Part shown: one piece after another, positions 1 to 7,802 of the stretch
How positions within the stretch are numbered: the first letter of the stretch is position 1
How the letters are laid out: each line of letters begins with the position of its first letter
NCBI GenBank assembly: GCA_023392615.1
Contig: JAEVYT010000030.1
Location: 310,001 to 374,000, forward strand
Origin: Bacillota bacterium
GTDB taxonomy: Bacteria; Bacillota; Clostridia; Lachnospirales; Lachnospiraceae
Direction of reading: 5' to 3'
Length of the DNA stretch: 64,000 nt
Position numbers and translations under genes: made by a program
Notes under the pieces: generated by a model
Seen by the model: only the letters and a program-made list of their open reading frames with translations
What the model was told of the DNA's origin: nothing
The model's database searches: none

Positions 1-445
1 TGGTCCAGATTCTCCAAGGAGCGATGATTTTAAGATCAGGTGCAAGTGCTTTGATTGTTAATTCAAAACGTACCTGATCATTTCCTTTACCGGTAGCGCC
101 ATGGCAGATTGCGGTTGCGCCTTCGATTCTAGCGATTTCAACAAGTCTTTTCGCAATAACCGGACGAGCCATGGAAGTACCTAAGAGATATTTGTGCTCA
201 TATATTGCATTTGCCTTCACACATGGCACTACATAATCATCTACGAATTCTTCAACAACATCTTCAATATATAATTTGGTTGCACCGGATAATTTTGCTC
301 TTTCTTCCAGACCATCAAGCTCATTACCCTGACCAACATCGATACATACACAAACTACATCATAATCATAATTTTCCTTTAACCAAGGGATAATTGCGGT
401 AGTATCAAGACCACCGGAGTAAGCAAGAATAACTTTTTCTTTCAT
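1..445 (-). CDS. argG: Argininosuccinate synthase, N-terminal part (cut by window edge)
   Basis: Argininosuccinate synthase joins citrulline and aspartate using ATP in the penultimate step of arginine synthesis, in the cytosol. Only the first 148 codons are present; the gene runs off the left edge. The start reads MKEKVILAYSGGLDTTAIIPW. The AYSGGLDT stretch is the ATP pyrophosphatase P-loop (SGGLDS/T) typical of the N-type family. ATG at 445 is preceded by GGAGG at a normal distance. The gene is divergent from maf and the rest of the arginine genes. It has its own minus-strand promoter at 508-536, with a leader of roughly 55 nt holding a small TGCCG/CGGCA hairpin just before the ribosome site. 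Identification is firm from the motif and the neighbouring argJ, argB and argD. Confidence 0.95.
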   Translation of the reverse strand, partial: MKEKVILAYSGGLDTTAIIPWLKENYDYDVVCVCIDVGQGNELDGLEERAKLSGATKLYIEDVVEEFVDDYVVPCVKANAIYEHKYLLGTSMARPVIAKRLVEIARIEGATAICHGATGKGNDQVRFELTIKALAPDLKIIAPWRIWT

Positions 446-507
446 ACAATCCTCCATTCTGCCGATTGTTGCGGCATGTTTTTTGTCTCACAATTAATAT
501 TTGTTTA

Positions 508-536
508 AATATACATCAAAAATGATTATTATGCAA
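508..536 (-). promoter_or_regulatory. Probable sigma-A promoter of argG
   Basis: On the minus strand TTGCAT (536-531) is followed after exactly 17 nt by TATATT (513-508). The segment covering the -35 box, TGCAT AATA ATCAT, loosely resembles an arginine repressor (ARG) box (TGAAT NNNN ATTCA), but only about half of the arm positions fit. Promoter call is from consensus and spacing only. Confidence 0.6.
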
Positions 537-761
537 TAGTAAAAATCAAAAAAAGTATAAAAATACATAGATTATTTTCGAAAGAGCAAAATTACTACCT
601 ATAAAGAAGTATTATAAGATATGATCATAAGAGAAATCCAAAGGAATAGAGGATATATCAACAATAAATATAACTTAGGACAAATGGATTGAGATACTTA
701 TGCTAATAATATTGGAAATCGTTTGTATCGGATATAACATTTAATACATACAAATGAACAA

Positions 762-790
762 TTGTATTTTTCTCTGAGTTTGGGTATTAT
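762..790 (+). promoter_or_regulatory. Probable sigma-A promoter of maf
   Basis: TTGTAT (762-767) and TATTAT (785-790) are separated by exactly 17 nt and lie about 48 nt before the maf start. The rest of the 390-nt argG-maf gap is AT-rich, and I see no further feature in it. Confidence 0.55.
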
Positions 791-837
791 GTTTAATAAG
801 ATAGAAAAATGGAATTATATGAGAAAGGACTAGAAAA

Positions 838-1446
838 ATGAATTATGTTATATTAGCATCAGGATCACCGAGAAGAAAAGAAATAATGGAGATAATGGGT
901 ATTCCTTATAAAGTAGTTACAGAGGATGTGGAAGAGATTACAGAGGAGACCATCCCCGCAAATATGGTACAGGCTCTAGCTCAGTTAAAGACAAAAGCAG
1001 TTGCTGCAAAGTTAGAAAAAGTAGGTGAATACGAAGAAGGAATTATAATTGGAGCTGATACAATGGTCTTTTATCAGGATGAGGCTCTTGGTAAACCCAA
1101 GAATGAAGAGGATGCATTTCGAATGCTTTCCATGTTATCGGATGACGTGCACGAAGTATACTCTGGAGTTAGCATTATTATAAAGAATAAAGACGGCTAC
1201 AAAGAATATATTACCTTTTCAGTAGAAACAAAGGTAACTGTACAAGCGTTGACCAGGAAGCAGATTAATGATTATATCGCAACGGGAGAACCGATGGATA
1301 AAGCAGGAGCGTATGCGATTCAAGGTTTGTTCGGTATATATATAAAGGAAATAAAGGGGGATTATTATAACGTGGTTGGGTTCCCTATTGCAAAAATCTA
1401 TGAGTGTCTTATGAAAAAAGGAATCGATATAAAAAAATTAAAATAA
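838..1446 (+). CDS. maf: Maf family nucleoside triphosphate pyrophosphatase
   Basis: Maf proteins hydrolyse non-canonical or pyrimidine nucleoside triphosphates (dTTP/UTP group) to monophosphates and have been linked to septum inhibition. The 202-residue length is normal for the family. The N-terminal ASGSPRRKE motif (residues 7-15) and GADTMV (72-77), which carries the catalytic Asp, are intact. The later GAYAIQGLFG and GDYYNVVGFP segments match the dTTP/UTP-specific subgroup. ATG at 838 follows an AGAAAGGACTAG ribosome site. Its place beside arginine genes rather than a mreBCD cluster looks incidental. A promoter with 17-nt spacing lies just upstream. Confidence 0.92.
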   Translation: MNYVILASGSPRRKEIMEIMGIPYKVVTEDVEEITEETIPANMVQALAQLKTKAVAAKLEKVGEYEEGIIIGADTMVFYQDEALGKPKNEEDAFRMLSMLSDDVHEVYSGVSIIIKNKDGYKEYITFSVETKVTVQALTRKQINDYIATGEPMDKAGAYAIQGLFGIYIKEIKGDYYNVVGFPIAKIYECLMKKGIDIKKLK

Positions 1447-1449
1447 TTC

Positions 1450-1492
1450 TTGCATAAAATTTAATCCGGATGTATAATTATGAATAATTCAT
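1450..1492 (+). promoter_or_regulatory. Promoter with overlapping ArgR-like palindrome
   Basis: TTGCAT (1450-1455), a 17-nt spacer and a perfect TATAAT (1473-1478) form a strong sigma-A promoter. Immediately after it, where transcription would start, lies the palindrome ATGAATAATTCAT (1480-1492). Its TGAAT/ATTCA arms are those of ARG boxes, but they are separated by one base rather than the usual four. The location suits repression of the downstream GNAT gene, possibly reading on to argJ. That ArgR binds here is inference. Confidence 0.6.
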
Positions 1493-1552
1493 TTTGGCTG
1501 ATGTATATAAGAGCTTGTTTTAAGCATAAATCAGCATAGAGGGGAGGATTTC

Positions 1553-1987
1553 ATGATACGATTTTTCACAGAGAGTGATTACGATGAAGTGTATCAACTT
1601 TGGAAAAACATGCCGGGTGTTGGACTACGAAGTATGGATGATTCAAAAGAGGGTATCACAAGATTTATCAGACGAAATCCAACTACTAATTTTGTTGCTA
1701 CTCATAATGGCAGAATTGTTGGAGTTGCATTAGGGGGACATGATGGTAGAAGGGGATATCTTTATCATGTATGTGTGGAGGAGTCTTACAGACAGAAGTC
1801 CATCGGCAGGCAGCTTATACAGTATGTAATTGAATCGATGAAAGCTGAAAAAATATCCAGATTGGCACTTTTTTGCCTAAAGGATAATAATTTAGGTAAT
1901 GAAGTTTGGAAGAGCCTGGGATGGACGAAGCGTACGGATCTCAATTGTTATGCACTAAATATCATAGATGATGGCGTGAACTGTTGA
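1553..1987 (+). CDS. GNAT family N-acetyltransferase in the arginine cluster
   Basis: A 144-residue single-domain GNAT (GCN5-related) acetyltransferase that transfers an acetyl group from acetyl-CoA to an amine. The acetyl-CoA pyrophosphate-binding loop is seen as YRQKSIGRQL (residues 79-88), after the beta-strand LYHVCVEESY. Overall it resembles the YpeA-like group, so the substrate cannot be read from sequence. Its position just upstream of argJ and its promoter overlapped by an ArgR-like palindrome suggest a role in arginine metabolism, for example as an auxiliary N-acetylglutamate synthase. That is inference only. A GGGGAGGA ribosome site precedes ATG at 1553. A small hairpin begins at its stop codon. 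Confidence 0.85.
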   Translation: MIRFFTESDYDEVYQLWKNMPGVGLRSMDDSKEGITRFIRRNPTTNFVATHNGRIVGVALGGHDGRRGYLYHVCVEESYRQKSIGRQLIQYVIESMKAEKISRLALFCLKDNNLGNEVWKSLGWTKRTDLNCYALNIIDDGVNC

Positions 1988-2008
1988 AAAGTATAATTCA
2001 CACTTTTC
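1986..2008 (+). repeat. Small hairpin at the GNAT stop codon carrying ATAATTCAC
   Basis: GAAAAGT (1986-1992) and ACTTTTC (2002-2008) can pair around the 9-nt loop ATAATTCAC. The loop is one half of the GTGAATTAT palindromes found after ftsW and comM. Weak terminator-like structure without a U tract. The rest of the 247-nt gap before argJ holds a TTGACT at 2124-2129 without a convincing -10 box. Confidence 0.35.
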
Positions 2009-2234
2009 GTTTGTATCAGTGAAATCGGTGTAAACGAATACAATGTGGATTTATGGTAGTGTATAAAAATATCAAATCAGAATGTAGCCTTACATTAATG
2101 TATGGATAAAAATAGAGCTGTAATTGACTAAGTCATAAGTATGTCATAAATGAGGGTTTGTTTGGCAGATGTGATTTATACATTACGGCATGTCTAACTT
2201 ATTGTTTAGACATTTGGAAAGGATGGATTTTATT

Positions 2235-3455
2235 ATGAAGAAGATAAATGGCGGAGTAACCGTAGCACAGGGCTTTCAAGCAGCCGGTGTATATGCTGGA
2301 ATCAAGAAGAAGAAAAAAGATATGGCTTTGGTGTACTCCACTGCTCCTGCCGTGGGAGCGGGAACTTTTACTACAAATGTGGTAAAGGCAGCTCCTGTAA
2401 AGTGGGATATCAAACTGACGCAGGAGAGCGAAAATATTCAAGCAGTTGTACTTAACAGCGGTGTGGCGAATGCGTGTACCGGTGTTGAGGGCGATATCAA
2501 TAATGAGAAGATGGCGCAGGCGGTTGCAGATGCTATGAAACTTCCTATTGAGGCTGTTTATACAGCCTCTACCGGTGTTATCGGTAAACAAATGCCAATC
2601 GATGTAATTCAGGAAGGTGCTAAGTTGTTGGCAGCTGAATTAAAAGTAGGAGTAGAAGCAGGGGCACTTGCAGCAGAGGCGATCATGACTACGGATACCT
2701 ATTCCAAGGAATGTGCTGTTACTTTTATGCTTGATGGTAAGGAAGTAAAACTTGGTGGTATGGCAAAGGGTTCCGGTATGATTCATCCCAATATGGCAAC
2801 CATGCTTGGTGTTATTACAACGGATGTTTCAATCACAAAAGAGCTTCTTCAGGAAGCATTAAGTGCCGATGTAAAACGCTCTTTTAATATGGTGTCGGTT
2901 GATCGTGATACATCAACTAATGATTCTTTGTTGGTTTTAGCAAATGGATTAGCAGGGAATAAAACGATAATAGTGAAGAACGAAGACTATGAGATATTTT
3001 GTCAGGCTCTCAACTTTGTGACAACAGATTTATCTAAGAAAATGGCTGCGGACGGTGAAGGTGCAACCAAATTATTTGAGGTTCAGGTATATGGTGCTGG
3101 CTCAGAAGAGGAAGCTGTAGTAATCAGCAAATCCATTATAACTTCCAGTCTAGTAAAAACTGCAGTATTCGGAAATGATGCAAACTGGGGACGTATTCTA
3201 TGTGCGATGGGATACTCCGGTATATCCTTTGATCCGGATAAAGTAGATTTATATATTGAAAGTGTGGATGGAAAACTAAAATTAGTAGAGAATGGGATGG
3301 CTACTGACTACAGCGAAGAATTAGCTACCAAGATACTTTCTGCAAATGAAGTAAAGGCAATCGCCGACTTAAAGTCCGGTAATTCAACCGCCATAGCATG
3401 GGGCTGTGACCTTTCCTATGATTACGTAAAAATCAACGCAGATTATCGTTCATAA
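2235..3455 (+). CDS. argJ: Bifunctional ornithine acetyltransferase / N-acetylglutamate synthase
   Basis: ArgJ moves the acetyl group from N-acetylornithine to glutamate, recycling it, and in the bifunctional form also makes N-acetylglutamate from acetyl-CoA. The precursor of 406 residues self-cleaves before a conserved Thr, seen here as Thr189 in HPNMATMLG, preceded by the KGSGMIH segment. C-terminal features such as FGNDANWGR are also present. The frame is open upstream to 2190, but ATG at 2235 (MKKINGGVTVAQGF) has the AAAGGATGG ribosome site and matches the family start. It lies upstream of argB and argD on the same strand with a 182-nt gap before argB. Whether this ArgJ is mono- or bifunctional cannot be settled by eye. 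Confidence 0.95.
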   Translation: MKKINGGVTVAQGFQAAGVYAGIKKKKKDMALVYSTAPAVGAGTFTTNVVKAAPVKWDIKLTQESENIQAVVLNSGVANACTGVEGDINNEKMAQAVADAMKLPIEAVYTASTGVIGKQMPIDVIQEGAKLLAAELKVGVEAGALAAEAIMTTDTYSKECAVTFMLDGKEVKLGGMAKGSGMIHPNMATMLGVITTDVSITKELLQEALSADVKRSFNMVSVDRDTSTNDSLLVLANGLAGNKTIIVKNEDYEIFCQALNFVTTDLSKKMAADGEGATKLFEVQVYGAGSEEEAVVISKSIITSSLVKTAVFGNDANWGRILCAMGYSGISFDPDKVDLYIESVDGKLKLVENGMATDYSEELATKILSANEVKAIADLKSGNSTAIAWGCDLSYDYVKINADYRS

Positions 3456-3637
3456 ATAAATAACGGGAATGAAACCGTCTCGAATCCTATATTCAGTATA
3501 GATTATTGCCGAGTAGTAATACTTGGTGTGGTTCACAAATCAAACAGCACTGAGGAATTCTTGCGAAAACTACAAAACCTAAATCTTTGTTATCATTAAC
3601 AAAATCAATCATGACTTATCTAGAAAGGAAGTAAAAA

Positions 3638-4531
3638 ATGGATCAAATGGATCAGATATTAATTAAGGCAGGGACTCTGATTGAGGCACTCCCTTACATA
3701 CAGAAATTTAACAATAAGAAGGTAGTAGTAAAGTACGGCGGAAGTGCGATGCTTGACGAGAACCTACAGCTGAATGTTATTAAAGATGTTGCTTTACTAA
3801 AGCTTGTTGGTATGAAACCGATTATCGTGCATGGTGGAGGTAAGGAAATAACTAAATGGCTTAACTTACTAGGTCACGAATCCAAATTCATAGAGGGATT
3901 AAGAGTAACGGATGACCAGACGATGGAAGTTGCAGAGATGGTTCTTGGAAAAGTAAATAAAAATCTTGTTCAACTTGTAGAGAAGCTAGGGGTAAAAGCA
4001 GTAGGTATCAGTGGTAAGGATGGAAGTACTTTAAAGGTAGATAAGAAGACGGTAAACGGTCAGGATATCGGATTTGTAGGAAATATCAAAGAAGTAAATC
4101 CTCAGTTAATTAATACTCTAATCGATAATGATTTTGTTCCTGTCATCGCGCCGATCGGTGTGGATGAGGAATATCAGAACTATAATATCAATGCGGATGA
4201 TGCTGCTTGTGCGGTAGCTACCGCAATCGGTGCAGAAAAGTTAGTTTTCTTAACGGATATTGAAGGTGTATATGCGGACCCAAACGATAAAAGCTCTCTA
4301 ATATCTGTGCTTACGCTAGATAGAGCGGATGAATTATTTGAGAGCGGATTTATTGGAGGAGGTATGCTTCCAAAGTTGAAGAATTGCGTGGATGCAGTAA
4401 GAAACGGCGTATCCAGAGTGCATATTTTGGATGGTAGAATGGAGCATTGCTTATTGTTAGAGTTCTTCACGAATAAAGGAATAGGTACTGCAATTATCGA
4501 TCAGATAAGCTTATATGATAATGAGAAATAA
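3638..4531 (+). CDS. argB: Acetylglutamate kinase
   Basis: Phosphorylates N-acetylglutamate with ATP in the second step of the acetylated arginine pathway (amino acid kinase fold, cytosolic). It is 297 residues long, typical of the family. Visible motifs are VVVKYGGSAM near residue 29, the glycine-rich VHGGGKE (about residues 67-73) and the nucleotide-site stretch FLTDIEGVY. The N-terminal segment ILIKAGTLIEALPYIQKF looks like the kinked helix found in arginine-sensitive hexameric kinases, so feedback inhibition by arginine is likely (inference from known structures). AAAGGAAG precedes ATG. A 22-nt gap separates it from argD, suggesting co-transcription. The 182-nt gap upstream shows no clear promoter. 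Confidence 0.96.
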   Translation: MDQMDQILIKAGTLIEALPYIQKFNNKKVVVKYGGSAMLDENLQLNVIKDVALLKLVGMKPIIVHGGGKEITKWLNLLGHESKFIEGLRVTDDQTMEVAEMVLGKVNKNLVQLVEKLGVKAVGISGKDGSTLKVDKKTVNGQDIGFVGNIKEVNPQLINTLIDNDFVPVIAPIGVDEEYQNYNINADDAACAVATAIGAEKLVFLTDIEGVYADPNDKSSLISVLTLDRADELFESGFIGGGMLPKLKNCVDAVRNGVSRVHILDGRMEHCLLLEFFTNKGIGTAIIDQISLYDNEK

Positions 4532-4559
4532 TTAATCTATAGCAGGGGAGAGGATGAAC

Positions 4560-5744
4560 ATGAATCAGTATATTGATGATGCAGAAAAGGTATTGATGCA
4601 TACCTATAACCGCTATCAGGTTGTGTTAGATCACGGTGAAAGCGTGTATCTGTATGATACAGAGGGGAAAAAATATCTAGATTTTGCAGCAGGTATTGCC
4701 GTTTTTGCATTGGGCTATGGGAACAAAGTATTTAACGAGGCATTAAAAGCTCAGATTGATAAGGTGTTACACACCTCTAATTTATATTATAATGTTCCGG
4801 CTGTTGCGGCTGCAAAGAAGATAACGAAGGTAACCGGGTTGGATAGAGTGTTCTTTACCAGTAGTGGTACAGAAGCCATTGAAGGTGCTGTGAAGTTAGC
4901 AAGAAAGTATTATTTTAAGAAACATGGTGTAGCGAATAGCCAGATTATCTCCATGAATAATTCTTTTCACGGACGTAGTATGGGTGCATTAAGTATTACA
5001 GGTACTAAGAAATACAGAGAGGCCTTTGAACCACTAATCGGTGGAGTGGTTTTTGCAGAGTATAATAATTTAAACAGCATAAAAGAATTAGTAACAGGGA
5101 ATACCTGTGCTGTTATAATGGAGACGGTTCAGGGTGAAGGTGGACTTTATCCCGCTGATAAGGAATTTGTTCAGGGAGTTAGGAAGCTGTGTGATGAGAA
5201 GGGCATTCTATTGATTCTTGATGAAATTCAGTGTGGTATGGGACGTACTGGTTCGATGTATGCCTATGAGCAATACGGTGTAAAACCTGATATCGTTACT
5301 ACTGCAAAAGCACTCGGATGTGGTGTTCCTGTGGGTGCATTTGTAGCAACCGAGCAGGTAGCGGCAGCCTTTGAACCTGGCGATCATGGTACGACTTACG
5401 GCGGAAATCCTTTTGTTACCGCAGCAGTAAACGCGGTATTTGACATCTTTGAACAAGATGGAATACTTGATCATGTGAAGCAGGTTTCTACTTATCTGGA
5501 AAAGCAGCTGGATTCTTTGGTTGAGAAGTATAATTGTGTTGTAGAACGCCGCGGTATGGGATTGATGCAAGGATTGGAGTTTTCGATGCCGGTTAAAGAT
5601 ATTATTCCGCAGGTGATGGATCAAGGATTAATATTGATCGCAGCGGGAACCAATGTGATCCGATTTGTACCGCCACTCGTGATAGAGAAGAACCATATTG
5701 ATGAAATGATAGGAATACTTGATAACGTAATAGGTAATACGTAA
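4560..5744 (+). CDS. argD: Acetylornithine aminotransferase
   Basis: PLP-dependent class III aminotransferase converting N-acetylglutamate semialdehyde to N-acetylornithine with glutamate as donor. About 394 residues, normal for ArgD. Visible features are SSGTEAIEGAVKLAR (cofactor phosphate region), NSFHGRSMG, the DEIQCGMGRTG segment with the PLP-pairing Asp, and TTAKALGCGVP with the Schiff-base Lys near residue 250. Two ATGs lie six bases apart at 4554 and 4560. The second is better spaced from the GGGGAGAGG ribosome site, so it was chosen. Last gene of the argJ-argB-argD run and followed by a strong terminator. Confusion with other class III aminotransferases is unlikely given the context. 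Confidence 0.94.
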   Translation: MNQYIDDAEKVLMHTYNRYQVVLDHGESVYLYDTEGKKYLDFAAGIAVFALGYGNKVFNEALKAQIDKVLHTSNLYYNVPAVAAAKKITKVTGLDRVFFTSSGTEAIEGAVKLARKYYFKKHGVANSQIISMNNSFHGRSMGALSITGTKKYREAFEPLIGGVVFAEYNNLNSIKELVTGNTCAVIMETVQGEGGLYPADKEFVQGVRKLCDEKGILLILDEIQCGMGRTGSMYAYEQYGVKPDIVTTAKALGCGVPVGAFVATEQVAAAFEPGDHGTTYGGNPFVTAAVNAVFDIFEQDGILDHVKQVSTYLEKQLDSLVEKYNCVVERRGMGLMQGLEFSMPVKDIIPQVMDQGLILIAAGTNVIRFVPPLVIEKNHIDEMIGILDNVIGNT

Positions 5745-5770
5745 TACTTGCATATAAGAATTAGATGATT

Positions 5771-5837
5771 AAAAAAGAGGTTGTTCCAAATAACATAGTT
5801 CCTTAAAGGGAATGTTAATTTGGAACAGCTTCTTTTT
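5771..5837. terminator. Bidirectional intrinsic terminator after argD
   Basis: A long stem pairs AAAAAAGAGGTTGTTCCAAA (from 5771) with its near-complement ending in GCTTCTTTTTT (to 5837). It has a U tract on both strands, so it can end argD and the converging lipoprotein gene. The apical part, read on the minus strand at 5804-5790, is AAGGAACTATGTTAT. Nearly the same 15-mer occurs inside two other gene-end hairpins at 37683 and 58521. Confidence 0.9.
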
Positions 5838-5888
5838 TAATTGCAATATTATTACAAAGGCCGCAAATAAATTAAAATTGCCTTATGT

Positions 5889-6464
5889 TTATTTACTGAT
5901 ATCATCAAATTTTAATACATCACCATTAAACCCATTTTCATAATCTTTTGTTGTTATTTTATCAAGATCTGTTAAATAATAAATCAATTTTTCTTCATCC
6001 TGATAAGTCACAAGATTTTTATAAGTTTTTGATGTGATTCTTGAACCACCTCCAAATTTATCTCTGGTGGCATCATAAATAACTTTAAAACGAGAATTCT
6101 CATATAAAAAATCAGTAATTATTGGATCTCCCTCTATAGTATATAATACGGTTCTAACGGATGCACTTTCTTTGCTTGAAACTTTCTTTAAAAAGTCATT
6201 CATTGCATTATTGTTTGATATTTCTCCATTTAATCTCACATAATCCCCGTTTGCAACAGCTGTTTCAAGTGAATAATCTTTAGGCAAATCTTTAAGCGGA
6301 ATGGTCTTTTCTACATTTTCTGTATGTTTGCTTGGTGAAATTGTGGGGGTTGTTTTGATAGAAGCTGTGGGTGTTTGTATCTCTTGCTCTTTTGGCTGTA
6401 TCGTAGTGCCACAGCCTGATAATAAAATTAAAATAGAAATGAATAACACTACAAATTTCTTCAT
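5889..6464 (-). CDS. Small lipoprotein, DUF4362-like
   Basis: Predicted 191-residue exported lipoprotein of unknown function. The N-terminus MKKFVVLFISILILLSGC is a signal peptide ending in an LSGC lipobox, so the mature protein should be anchored at Cys18 on the outer face of the membrane. A Thr/Pro/Ser-rich linker follows. The C-terminal domain has NGDYVRLNGEISN and VLYTIEGDPI, reminiscent from memory of DUF4362 proteins. Start at 6464 is set by GGAGG and the signal peptide, not by the longer upstream open frame. It is a single gene, convergent with argD, with no visible partner. Confidence 0.8.
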   Translation of the reverse strand: MKKFVVLFISILILLSGCGTTIQPKEQEIQTPTASIKTTPTISPSKHTENVEKTIPLKDLPKDYSLETAVANGDYVRLNGEISNNNAMNDFLKKVSSKESASVRTVLYTIEGDPIITDFLYENSRFKVIYDATRDKFGGGSRITSKTYKNLVTYQDEEKLIYYLTDLDKITTKDYENGFNGDVLKFDDISK

Positions 6465-6716
6465 AAAATAGCCTCCTTTTTTTATACGATTGAATGTGAT
6501 TAAATTTGTTTCGTTCCACTCATTTACAATATAAATGAATAACAGTTTACTATAATAAACGGCATCACATATGGTAATATTATACATCGAATGTTGTTCT
6601 AATAGCAACATACCTTATTAATTGAGTAATAGTAATAGTTTACCAAATGAAAATAACTTTGCGGCAAGAAGTCCAGTAATTAAAAATATCTCACAATGGT
6701 AGTAGTAAAAATTTAG

Positions 6717-6734
6717 ATAATATGTCCATATTAT
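6717..6734. promoter_or_regulatory. Operator-like palindrome upstream of the MoxR operon
   Basis: ATAATATG TC CATATTAT is a perfect 8+2+8 inverted repeat, 57 nt before the moxR-like start, in an otherwise unremarkable 326-nt divergent gap. It could be an operator or a weak hairpin. No convincing -35/-10 pair could be placed around it. Confidence 0.4.
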
Positions 6735-6790
6735 ACCTGATGTGGTTTATTTATAATAACAATTAGAAAGAATTGAAAGGAAGTTTTGAT

Positions 6791-7747
6791 ATGGATATTC
6801 ATGAGTTAAGTATAAAAGCGGCAGCGATTAAAGAAAATGTTGAAAAAGTTATCATAGGAAAGTCAGATACGATTACATTAATAATTACCGCGTTGGTTGC
6901 AAACGGGCATGTATTGTTAGAAGATGTTCCGGGTACCGGTAAAACGGTTATGGCAAAATCATTGGCAAAATCCATTCAGGCAGATTTCAAAAGAATTCAG
7001 TTTACACCGGATTTATTGCCGTCTGATATAACAGGTCTTAATTTTTATAATCAAAAGCTAGCGGAATTTACTTTTCGTAGCGGGCCGGCATTTACTAATA
7101 TATTGTTAGCAGATGAGATTAACCGTGCAACACCAAGAACGCAATCCAGTTTATTGGAATGCATGGAAGAAAAGCAAATAACAATTGATGGGGAAACAAG
7201 AAACTTAAAGAAACCGTTTTTGGTTATTGCAACACAGAATCCAGTCGAAACGGCTGGAACATTTCCTCTTCCGGAGGCGCAGTTGGATCGCTTCCTTATG
7301 CAGATCAATATTGGATTCCCGGACGTTAACGAGGAGATTGAGATATTAAATCGATTTATTATGGACAATCCACTCGAAAGCATAACTGCGGTGTGTTCAA
7401 AAGAAGATCTTTTATTGATGCAGGAGTGTATAAAATCTGTATATATCCACCCGACTTTAATGAAATATATGATTGAAATCGTACATAAAACCAGAACTCA
7501 TAAAGATTTATCCTTGGGGGTAAGTCCAAGAGGAAGTCTTGCACTCTTAAGAGCAGTTCAGGCATATTCCGCTATTTGCGGAAATGACTATGTTACTCCA
7601 GAGACCGTTCAATATCTTGTTCCCTATGTGCTATCACATCGGTTGATTTTGAGAAACTCATTCCAACAAAGCGATTCAGGATTAGAAGTTATTAAGGGTA
7701 TTTTACATGACACACCTGTGCCTACCGAGGATTTTCAGCGGGGCTAA
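6791..7747 (+). CDS. MoxR family AAA+ ATPase
   Basis: A 318-residue AAA+ ATPase of the MoxR type, chaperone-like proteins thought to help activate or assemble partner proteins. Walker A is GTGKTVMAKS near residue 44, Walker B is ILLADEINRA, and sensor 1 is IATQNPVE. PLPEAQLDRFLM is the MoxR-typical segment. The C-terminal lid domain (about 230-318) has the usual VSPRGSLALLRAVQAYS. ATG at 6791 has the GAAAGGAAG ribosome site and is preferred to a TTG 18 nt upstream. It is followed by a DUF58 protein (56-nt gap) and a membrane protein (12-nt gap), a widespread gene set whose biochemical role is poorly defined. Confidence 0.9.
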   Translation: MDIHELSIKAAAIKENVEKVIIGKSDTITLIITALVANGHVLLEDVPGTGKTVMAKSLAKSIQADFKRIQFTPDLLPSDITGLNFYNQKLAEFTFRSGPAFTNILLADEINRATPRTQSSLLECMEEKQITIDGETRNLKKPFLVIATQNPVETAGTFPLPEAQLDRFLMQINIGFPDVNEEIEILNRFIMDNPLESITAVCSKEDLLLMQECIKSVYIHPTLMKYMIEIVHKTRTHKDLSLGVSPRGSLALLRAVQAYSAICGNDYVTPETVQYLVPYVLSHRLILRNSFQQSDSGLEVIKGILHDTPVPTEDFQRG

Positions 7748-7802
7748 TATAGAGTAAAAAATCATATGTTTACTCTAATATGAGAAAGGGTAGGTTATTA
7801 AT

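Noticed and set aside
205..393. Plus-strand frame inside argG
   Set aside because: Fully antisense to the clear argG coding sequence; His/Leu-rich shadow translation.
2124..2150. Promoter candidate before argJ (TTGACT with a CATAAA-type -10)
   Set aside because: Spacing to any acceptable -10 is 15 nt or the hexamer is poor; argJ may be read from the upstream promoter at 1450.
3456..3637. The 182-nt argJ-argB gap examined for a riboswitch or T-box
   Set aside because: No T-box sequence, antiterminator pair or known aptamer pattern was recognised; only a weak imperfect hairpin.
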